Assembly: GCA_023440105.1 (NCBI GenBank)
Contig: JAEXSY010000153.1
Location: 1-13,886, forward strand
DNA from: Bacillota bacterium
GTDB lineage: Bacteria > Bacillota > Clostridia > Clostridiales > Clostridiaceae
Length of the DNA: 13,886 nucleotides
Direction of reading: 5' to 3'
A program made the translations under genes and the position numbers. Below are positions 1 to 6,056 of this stretch, piece by piece. The notes beneath the pieces were generated by a model, which saw only the letters and a list, made by a program, of their open reading frames with translations, was not told the origin of the DNA and ran no database searches. Position 1 is the first letter of the stretch. Each line of letters opens with the position of its first letter.

Positions 1-2394
1 GAAAAGCTTCAGCTAGAGGTAGATAGAAGAAGTCTCATTAAGCCACTGGATAATATTGATATTAATGAAAATATCAGCGGACGATATTATCAAAAGGAAG
101 CGATAGCTGCTGTCTGTGATGCGGTGAAACGAAAATACAGAAAGATGCTTCTAGTCATGGCTACAGGCTCGGGAAAGACTAGGACAGCCATATCTATAGT
201 CGATGTTTTAACCAGGCATAACTATGTTAAGAATATCCTATTTTTAGCTGATAGAAAAGCATTAGTAAGACAGGCCAAGAATAACTTCAATAACCTTTTG
301 CCTAATCTAACCCTATGCAATTTATTAGATAATAAAGAAAATCCTGAGCAGGCCAGGATGATTTTTTCTACCTATCCTACCATGCTTAATGCCATAGATG
401 AAAAGAAGAATAATCATGGTACAAAGATTTTTACACCAGGGCATTTTGATCTGATAATTGTTGATGAAAGCCATAGGAGTATATATAAAAAATATAAGGA
501 TCTCTTCGATTATTTTGATGCCATGCTTTTAGGCCTTACAGCTACTCCAAAGGATGAGATTGATAAGAATACCTATGGAGTATTTGATTTAGAGAGAGGG
601 GTACCTACCTTTGCCTATGAGCTTGATAAGGCTGTGCAGGATAAATATCTAGTAGATTATTCTACCATAGAGGTTAAGTCAAAAATAATGGAAGAAGGAA
701 TCCATTATGATGAGCTTTCTGAAGAGGAAAAAGAAGAATTTGAAAAAACCTTTGAGGATGATGAAACAATCGATGACGTGGTTTCTAGTACTGCCATAAA
801 TGAATGGCTCTTTAATTCTGATACCATTGATATGGTTTTAAAAACCTTAATGGAAAAAGGTTTTAAGGTAGAAGGGGGAGATAAGCTTGGAAAAACAATT
901 ATCTTTGCTAAAAATACTCCTCATGCTAAAGCCATCGTTGATAGGTTTAATAAGAGATATCCTGAATATGGTTCTGATTTTATAAAGCAAATAGATTACA
1001 GCATAAAATATGTTGATACCATAATCGATGATTTTAGTACCAAGGATAAGATGCCTCAAATAGCTGTATCTGTTGATATGCTGGATACAGGTATAGATAT
1101 ACCAGAAATACTTAATCTTGTATTCTTTAAGAAGGTAAGATCCTATTCTAAGTTCTGGCAGATGATAGGTAGAGGTACTAGACTCTGCAAGGATTTATTT
1201 GGAGCTGGTATTGATAAAGAAAAATTCCTTATCTTTGATTTCTGTAATAACTTTGAGTTCTTTAGAGTGAACACTAAAGGAATTGAAAACGGAATAATGG
1301 AAACCTTAAGTGAAAGGATATTTAATACTAAGGTCCATATTATTAGAGAGCTTCAGGACTCTAGCTACGATGAGGACAGCTATATTGAATATAGAAATTC
1401 ACTTGTTAATGAAGCTATAAAGGAAGTTAATAATCTTAATCCAGATAGCTTTAGAGTTAAGCTTCATCAAAGATATGTTGAAACTTATAAGGATAAAAAT
1501 GCATGGATGAATCTTGGTGTACAAGAGGTATCAGATATTAAATCGCATATATCTCCTTTATTAGTACCGGAAGAAGAGGATGAACTGGCAAGGAGATTTG
1601 ACTATCTTATATATACGGTAAATTTAGCCCTGCTTCAAAAAAATGATGCTAGAAAGCCGATAAAGAGTATTATAAAAACTGCTGAAGAACTTTCCAAGCT
1701 ATATACTATACCTCAAGTAAAAGAGCAGAAGGAAGTTATTGAAAGAGTATTAAATGATAGTTTCTGGGAAGGGATTAATATCTTTGAACTAGAAATGGTC
1801 AGGGAAGCTCTTAGGGATTTGATTAAGTATATAAAGAAAACTACTCAACAAATCTATTATACGAATTTTACCGATGAAATTGTGGAAATTAAAGAGGGAG
1901 AAGCAATATACTTAGGTAATAATCTTAAGAATTACAGAAAAAAAGTTGAATACTATCTTAAGGAGCATAAGGATATAACTTCTGTATATAAGCTTAGAAA
2001 TAATAAAAAGCTTACGGATACTGATTATAAAGAATTAGAAAGAATCCTTTGGAAAGAGCTTGGCTCCAGAGAAGAGTACGAAAAGGAATATGGAAAGACT
2101 CCTATAGGCAAGCTCGTAAGAAAGGTAGTTGGACTAGAGAGAGAAGCTGCCAATGAGGCCTTTAGTAAATTTCTATCAGAAGAGAAACTCAATGTTAATC
2201 AGATTCGTTTTGTAAGACTTATAATAGACTATATTGTTGCCAACGGCTTTATAGAGGATAAATCTGTATTAATGGAAGAACCCTTTAGAAGTGTTGGAAG
2301 TATAGTAGCCCTTTTTAAAGAGGATATGGGAACAGCTAAGGAGATAATGGCTGTTGTAGATGACATTAGTAAGAATACAGAGGATATTGCGTAA
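1..2394 (+). CDS. hsdR: Type I restriction enzyme R subunit (HsdR), 5'-truncated by window edge
   Basis: This is the motor and C-terminal part of a type I restriction endonuclease R subunit, which translocates DNA with ATP and cuts DNA lacking host methylation. The frame is open from base 1; visible residue 1 is bases 1-3, with 797 residues visible. The GTG at 124 lies between the Q-motif (YYQKEA, about 29-34) and Walker A, so it is not the start. SF2 helicase motifs appear in order: MATGSGKT (53-60), DESH (155-158), TATP (180-183), SVDMLDTGID (about 357-366) and QMIGRGTR (387-394). The last ~150 residues resemble the EcoEI R C-terminal domain (PF08463 type), which contacts the methylase core. 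The N-terminal PD-(D/E)XK nuclease domain and any hsdM/hsdS genes would lie upstream, outside the window. I see no frameshift. Family assignment is from motifs recognised by eye. Confidence 0.9.
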   Translation, partial: EKLQLEVDRRSLIKPLDNIDINENISGRYYQKEAIAAVCDAVKRKYRKMLLVMATGSGKTRTAISIVDVLTRHNYVKNILFLADRKALVRQAKNNFNNLLPNLTLCNLLDNKENPEQARMIFSTYPTMLNAIDEKKNNHGTKIFTPGHFDLIIVDESHRSIYKKYKDLFDYFDAMLLGLTATPKDEIDKNTYGVFDLERGVPTFAYELDKAVQDKYLVDYSTIEVKSKIMEEGIHYDELSEEEKEEFEKTFEDDETIDDVVSSTAINEWLFNSDTIDMVLKTLMEKGFKVEGGDKLGKTIIFAKNTPHAKAIVDRFNKRYPEYGSDFIKQIDYSIKYVDTIIDDFSTKDKMPQIAVSVDMLDTGIDIPEILNLVFFKKVRSYSKFWQMIGRGTRLCKDLFGAGIDKEKFLIFDFCNNFEFFRVNTKGIENGIMETLSERIFNTKVHIIRELQDSSYDEDSYIEYRNSLVNEAIKEVNNLNPDSFRVKLHQRYVETYKDKNAWMNLGVQEVSDIKSHISPLLVPEEEDELARRFDYLIYTVNLALLQKNDARKPIKSIIKTAEELSKLYTIPQVKEQKEVIERVLNDSFWEGINIFELEMVREALRDLIKYIKKTTQQIYYTNFTDEIVEIKEGEAIYLGNNLKNYRKKVEYYLKEHKDITSVYKLRNNKKLTDTDYKELERILWKELGSREEYEKEYGKTPIGKLVRKVVGLEREAANEAFSKFLSEEKLNVNQIRFVRLIIDYIVANGFIEDKSVLMEEPFRSVGSIVALFKEDMGTAKEIMAVVDDISKNTEDIA

Positions 2395-2397
2395 TTT

Positions 2398-2437
2398 AAA
2401 ATAACTACAAACATAATTTTGTTTGTAGTTATTTTTT
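2398..2437. terminator. Bidirectional intrinsic terminator between convergent genes
   Basis: A perfect 15-bp inverted repeat (2398-2412 with 2421-2435) encloses an 8-nt loop. On the plus strand it runs into a T tract ending at 2437, and the minus-strand copy of the stem also ends in TTTT. It begins 3 nt after the hsdR stop and ends 2 nt before the stop codon of the opposing gene at 2440, so one hairpin probably ends transcription from both sides. Confidence 0.85.
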
Positions 2438-2439
2438 AC

Positions 2440-3729
2440 TTATTCCTGAAAGGATAATGCATAGCTTTCTTGATTATTAACATCAATTTTTTGGTGTAGC
2501 TTAACTACGTATGAACTGAATTCTATATAATTATCCTTATTTTGAGTTCCATAATTATTAAGTTTGGAGGATTTTATTATATTTGCAATTGTTGTCTTTT
2601 GATCTGGTGTAAGCTCATCGATGATTAATATTATATTGATGTTAAATTTGAAGGCATTTCTAAGCTCTTTCTCAAAGGTTCTTTCAATTTTTTGCTCTTG
2701 AAGATCTGGATATAAATCTCTCATCCAAGAGGTAACTTTTTCATTTAATTGCATGTCTGTGTCTTTATAATCTATTATTTTTTCTATCCATTCATCTATG
2801 GTGTTTTCTCTCATTTTTTTATCGGTGACAATACTAAATGTAGAAGCAAATCTTATTAATTGAGGAATTACTATACCATTTAAATATCTTAGTCTCTGTG
2901 AGTTACTAGTTTTACTTTCACCATAACATTCATATTCAATAAGGTTAATTCTAATAGCTGAATTAGGAGAGTGCTTATCGTAGGTAAGAAGTATTGCATC
3001 AGGAATTGTTTTTATACCAGCGATATTTTCATTTTTTTCATTCTTTATTCCTACAGTTGTGAATAATCTATTATCTGGTATCAGTATAGTGTTATCTATA
3101 TTAAAATGAGGAAATAGCTGATAAAAATACTTTGTAACTAGAGGCTCTAATCCTCTAACCTTATCGGTCTCATTTTTAAACTGTATTGTTCTAAAAGTAT
3201 CCAAAATCTCTAAGCTATTTGTATCATAGTTATTAGTATATTCTTCTATGGATTCATTATTTATATTATTCACAGGAGTAGAAACTTGGTTTTCAGTTTC
3301 AGTTATTGCAATTTCATCTTTTAAGTCAAATAAATATGGATTGTCTCTTTTATTCCTGTCAAAGGAGTCTTTTAATAAATTTATTGCTTCTGCATCGGCT
3401 ATTCTTTTTGAGGCTTGAATATATTTCAATCCCCAACTTGGTCCACCAACATTGCTTAAAATTTTTAGTTCAAAAGGGTTACAGAATTCAATATTGTTTA
3501 TCCTAAAGGCTACTACGTATCTTTCTCTATCTTCCCAAGGTTTTAAATCAGTCACCTTACCCAATGTACCTCTAGCACAACATAGATTCTTTTTATCAGA
3601 TATAACTGAAATATAAATAATATCGCCTTCTCTAGCCACATTCTTTGTGAAACCTGCTATTTTGTTTGTAACACATAAGTTAAAGTTCTCTGTTGAATGT
3701 CCACAGTGTAATATTCTGTAATCCCCCAT
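2440..3729 (-). CDS. Putative restriction-type nuclease: possible PUA/EVE-like N-terminus plus PD...ExE core
   Basis: This 429-aa protein does not match a named family I can state with certainty. Residues about 20-115 read like a PUA/EVE-type β-barrel (GDIIYI at 35-40, a basic and aromatic stretch, then PSWGLKYIQ at 97-105). Such domains often read modified bases. Residues 115-175 are a polar, Asn-rich linker. Residues 180-415 form a second domain with a possible PD-(D/E)XK core: E195 in GLEPLV, P243-D244 after a β-strand, then E265-Y-E267 and E271. An acidic residue followed by ExE recalls the BamHI active site. The ATG at 3729 has a clear AGGAGG (3737-3742) 7 nt upstream. It stands alone, convergent with hsdR and divergent from the methyltransferase operon. 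A modification-dependent or accessory restriction nuclease is my inference; I see no other domain that would give an alternative role. Confidence 0.6.
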   Translation of the reverse strand: MGDYRILHCGHSTENFNLCVTNKIAGFTKNVAREGDIIYISVISDKKNLCCARGTLGKVTDLKPWEDRERYVVAFRINNIEFCNPFELKILSNVGGPSWGLKYIQASKRIADAEAINLLKDSFDRNKRDNPYLFDLKDEIAITETENQVSTPVNNINNESIEEYTNNYDTNSLEILDTFRTIQFKNETDKVRGLEPLVTKYFYQLFPHFNIDNTILIPDNRLFTTVGIKNEKNENIAGIKTIPDAILLTYDKHSPNSAIRINLIEYECYGESKTSNSQRLRYLNGIVIPQLIRFASTFSIVTDKKMRENTIDEWIEKIIDYKDTDMQLNEKVTSWMRDLYPDLQEQKIERTFEKELRNAFKFNINIILIIDELTPDQKTTIANIIKSSKLNNYGTQNKDNYIEFSSYVVKLHQKIDVNNQESYALSFQE

Positions 3730-3822
3730 AGTAAGTCCTCCTATATCCCTAAACTATACATAATTTTTCCTCTTATTTATATCATAACAAAAAATTGTGT
3801 TTATATTCCATAGAAACATAAT

Positions 3823-3852
3823 TTTACATGTGTTAAATGAATATCTTATAAC
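3823..3852 (+). promoter_or_regulatory. Candidate sigma-A promoter for the methyltransferase/GIY-YIG operon
   Basis: TTTACA (3823-3828), an 18-nt spacer and TATAAC (3847-3852) each match the -35 and -10 consensus at five of six positions. The -10 lies about 50 nt before the GTG start at 3902. A weaker alternative is TTGTGT (3795-3800) with TAATTT (3819-3824). The whole 3730-3901 gap is AT-rich and non-coding and must also hold the promoter of the minus-strand gene ending at 2440, for which I found no convincing match. Confidence 0.45.
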
Positions 3853-3901
3853 TTTTTTAAATATGATTAAAGAAGATATAAATTATAAGGGGTAGTAAAT
3901 A

Positions 3902-4525
3902 GTGCAAAATCAGATTAAGACTAAGGATAGAGTAGCTGATTTTGGAGAAGTATTTACTAATGATAGAGAAATTGAGAATATGTTAAATCTTGTTTCTAGA
4001 GAGATCATTCGTATCGAATCAAAAATTTTAGAACCTGCCGTTGGAAATGGGAACTTCTTGGTAAAGATTTTAGAAAGAAAGCTTTATCAGGTTAGGAAGA
4101 AATATAAAAGTAACCAAAGCAAATACGAACTATACTCTTTTGTAGCTATAAGTAGTTTATATGGGATAGATATCTTGGAAGATAATATCAAGGAATGTCG
4201 GGAAAAACTTTATAGATTATTTTGTAAAGAGTATGAAAAACTATTTGGACAAACAGTATGTGATAAATTAACAGAAGCCGTTAGGTACTTATTAAAGAAA
4301 AATATAATTTGGGGAAACAGTTTAACGGGTATTACAGGAGGAGTGGAGAGCAAACCTATATATATTTGTCAGTGGGAGTTTAACGAGGATAAGGTTACAA
4401 GAAAAGATTTTCTTTTCAATGATATGAAGGTTTATGAGCAATTTTCTTCTCAAGAATGTAATTATGTAAAATCTAGAAAGGATTATGAGGAAGTACCTTT
4501 TAAGGAGGTGCTATCTTATGAGTAG
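3902..4525 (+). CDS. Small N6-adenine methyltransferase-like subunit with SAM motif but no NPPY
   Basis: A 207-aa protein starts at GTG 3902, preceded by AAGGGG (3887-3892) 9 nt upstream. It carries the first half of an amino-methyltransferase fold: a motif X-like FGEVFTND (14-21), a SAM-binding motif I EPAVGNGNF (44-52) and a second β-strand YGIDILEDN (87-95), followed by IIWGNSL (135-141). No NPPY/DPPY catalytic motif follows. The remaining ~65 residues are polar and end in an acidic tail. It is the first gene of the operon and its last 8 nt overlap the next start, so it is probably translationally coupled to the NPPY methyltransferase and may be its partner. I recall similarly sized relatives next to Eco57I-type methylases, so it looks like an intact family member, not a fragment. 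Whether it methylates DNA alone is doubtful. Confidence 0.75.
   Translation: MQNQIKTKDRVADFGEVFTNDREIENMLNLVSREIIRIESKILEPAVGNGNFLVKILERKLYQVRKKYKSNQSKYELYSFVAISSLYGIDILEDNIKECREKLYRLFCKEYEKLFGQTVCDKLTEAVRYLLKKNIIWGNSLTGITGGVESKPIYICQWEFNEDKVTRKDFLFNDMKVYEQFSSQECNYVKSRKDYEEVPFKEVLSYE
4502..4510 (+). promoter_or_regulatory. Ribosome binding site deciding the 4518 start
   Basis: AAGGAGGTG lies inside the end of the upstream gene, 7 nt before the ATG at 4518. It makes this start far better than the in-frame ATG at 4485, which would add only 11 basic residues. The start and the upstream stop share ATGAGTAG (4518-4525), a classic coupling arrangement. Confidence 0.85.
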
Positions 4526-6056
4526 TTATAAAGAGAATTATAATCCTGATATACTAAGCTGCCTCGTAAATCTAAGTAATGATGAGGTTTTTACTCCTCC
4601 AGAGGTAGCTAATGCTGTCTTAGACTTATTGCCTAGAGAAATCTGGAGTGATAAATCAATAACCTTTTTAGATCCCTGCTGTAAAACAGGAGTATTCCTT
4701 AGAGAGATAACAAAAAGACTTTTAGAAGGACTTAAGTATAGTATTCCCGACAGACAAGAAAGGATTAATCATATCCTTACTAAACAGGTTTTTGGCATAA
4801 GTATTACTGAAATAACTTCTCTTATGACAAGGAGAAGTCTATATTGCTCCAAAGTAGCTAATGGTAAATATTCAATATGTACAGACTTTAGAAATAACAG
4901 TGGAAACATTTATTATAAAAGATTAGAACACCAATGGAAGGATGGCCAGTGTATTAAGTGCGGAGCTTCAAGAGATAAATATGATAGACCGGCTAACCTT
5001 GAAAATCATGCCTATGTGTTTATTCATCAAGATATTAAGGAGATATTTAAAGGTATGAAATTCGATGTGGTGATAGGAAACCCACCTTATCAGCTTAGTG
5101 ATGGTGGAGCTCAGGCTAGTGCAAAACCTCTTTATCATGAATTCGTAAATCTAGCTAAAGCTTTAAATCCAAGATTTATAACAATGATAATTCCTTCTAG
5201 ATGGTTCGCAGGTGGTAAAGGCTTAGATGCATTTAGATATGAAATGTTAAGGGATAGAAGAATTAGAGTGATACATGATTATTGGGATGCTTCTGAGTGC
5301 TTTAAAGGTGTTGAGATTAAAGGCGGAGTTTGTTATTTTTTATGGGATAGAGATAGACCAGGTGATTGTAAGGTTTATAGTCACCAAAATAATAATGTCT
5401 TATCTGTTGCAGAACGTCCTTTGATGGAAGAAGGATGTGATATTTTTATTAGAATTAATGAAGCTATATCAATATATAAAAAGATTATTAGTTTTGGTGA
5501 AGGTACTTTTGATAAGATTTTAAGTGCACAAAAGCCGTTTGGATTAAGAACTTTCTATCAAGGAAAAGATAAACCTTTTACTGGTTCAATTAAAGTATAT
5601 TCTAAGAATAAATTAATTACGTATATAGATTCTAATGATATACCTACAAATAAAGACTGTATTGATAAGCATAAAGTAATAATACCAAGAGCAATTGGAA
5701 CTGGGAATAGTAAGGATGATAATATAAAACCATTATACTGTGAGCCAGGAAGTATTTGTACAGAAACTTTTATTATGGTAGGGCCATTCAATACAAAGGA
5801 AGAATGTTATAACGTAATTAGTTATATAAGGACTAAATTTTTTCATTTTCTTGTAACTTTAAAAAAGAATACAATGATGGCTCCAAAAGCTGTTTATTCC
5901 TTTGTTCCTATACAGGATTTTAGCAAACCTTGGACCGATGAAGAGCTCTTTAAAAAATATAACCTTACGGAAGAGGAGATAACTTGTATACGTACCTTGA
6001 CACCTGATTTTAGCAAAGAAGCAATGAGTGACCAGGGGAGTTATTCTGATGAATAG
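4518..6056 (+). CDS. Eco57I-type N6-adenine DNA methyltransferase with Cys/His insert
   Basis: This 512-aa protein would transfer a methyl group from SAM to adenine at the RM recognition site. It shows VFTPPEVANAVLDLL (24-38, motif X), LDPCCKTGVFL (51-61, motif I), FGISITEIT (92-100, motif II region) and the catalytic FDVVIGNPPY (182-191, motif IV). Motif I is odd: the first glycine of the usual DPxxGxGxF is Lys56. Between motifs II and IV is an insert with H138, C145-x-x-C148 and H164 in an HxW...CxxCGA setting, which could bind zinc. Residues about 230-500 lack methyltransferase motifs and are the likely target-recognition region, since no separate S subunit is present. It overlaps both neighbours by 8 nt. 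The Eco57I-methylase class is clear from the motifs; its recognition sequence and dependence on the 207-aa neighbour are unknown. Confidence 0.87.
   Translation: MSSYKENYNPDILSCLVNLSNDEVFTPPEVANAVLDLLPREIWSDKSITFLDPCCKTGVFLREITKRLLEGLKYSIPDRQERINHILTKQVFGISITEITSLMTRRSLYCSKVANGKYSICTDFRNNSGNIYYKRLEHQWKDGQCIKCGASRDKYDRPANLENHAYVFIHQDIKEIFKGMKFDVVIGNPPYQLSDGGAQASAKPLYHEFVNLAKALNPRFITMIIPSRWFAGGKGLDAFRYEMLRDRRIRVIHDYWDASECFKGVEIKGGVCYFLWDRDRPGDCKVYSHQNNNVLSVAERPLMEEGCDIFIRINEAISIYKKIISFGEGTFDKILSAQKPFGLRTFYQGKDKPFTGSIKVYSKNKLITYIDSNDIPTNKDCIDKHKVIIPRAIGTGNSKDDNIKPLYCEPGSICTETFIMVGPFNTKEECYNVISYIRTKFFHFLVTLKKNTMMAPKAVYSFVPIQDFSKPWTDEELFKKYNLTEEEITCIRTLTPDFSKEAMSDQGSYSDE
6034..6040 (+). promoter_or_regulatory. 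Ribosome binding site deciding the 6049 start
   Basis: AGGGGAG ends 8 nt before the ATG at 6049. This favours it over the in-frame GTG at 6028, which would lie before this site. The start overlaps the upstream stop as ATGAATAG (6049-6056), an 8-nt overlap like that at 4518-4525. Confidence 0.75.

Noticed and set aside
124..126. GTG as start of a complete helicase gene
   Set aside because: It falls between the Q-motif and Walker A, has no ribosome site, and the frame is open to base 1, so the gene is truncated by the window.
6028..6048. Upstream GTG extension of the GIY-YIG/helicase protein
   Set aside because: The ribosome site at 6034-6040 would lie inside it, and the extension adds only seven residues with no family support.
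3902..6056. The two methyltransferase genes as a single frameshifted pseudogene
   Set aside because: Each has its own motif X and motif I, a strong ribosome site and a clean overlap, so this is two genes and not one broken gene.
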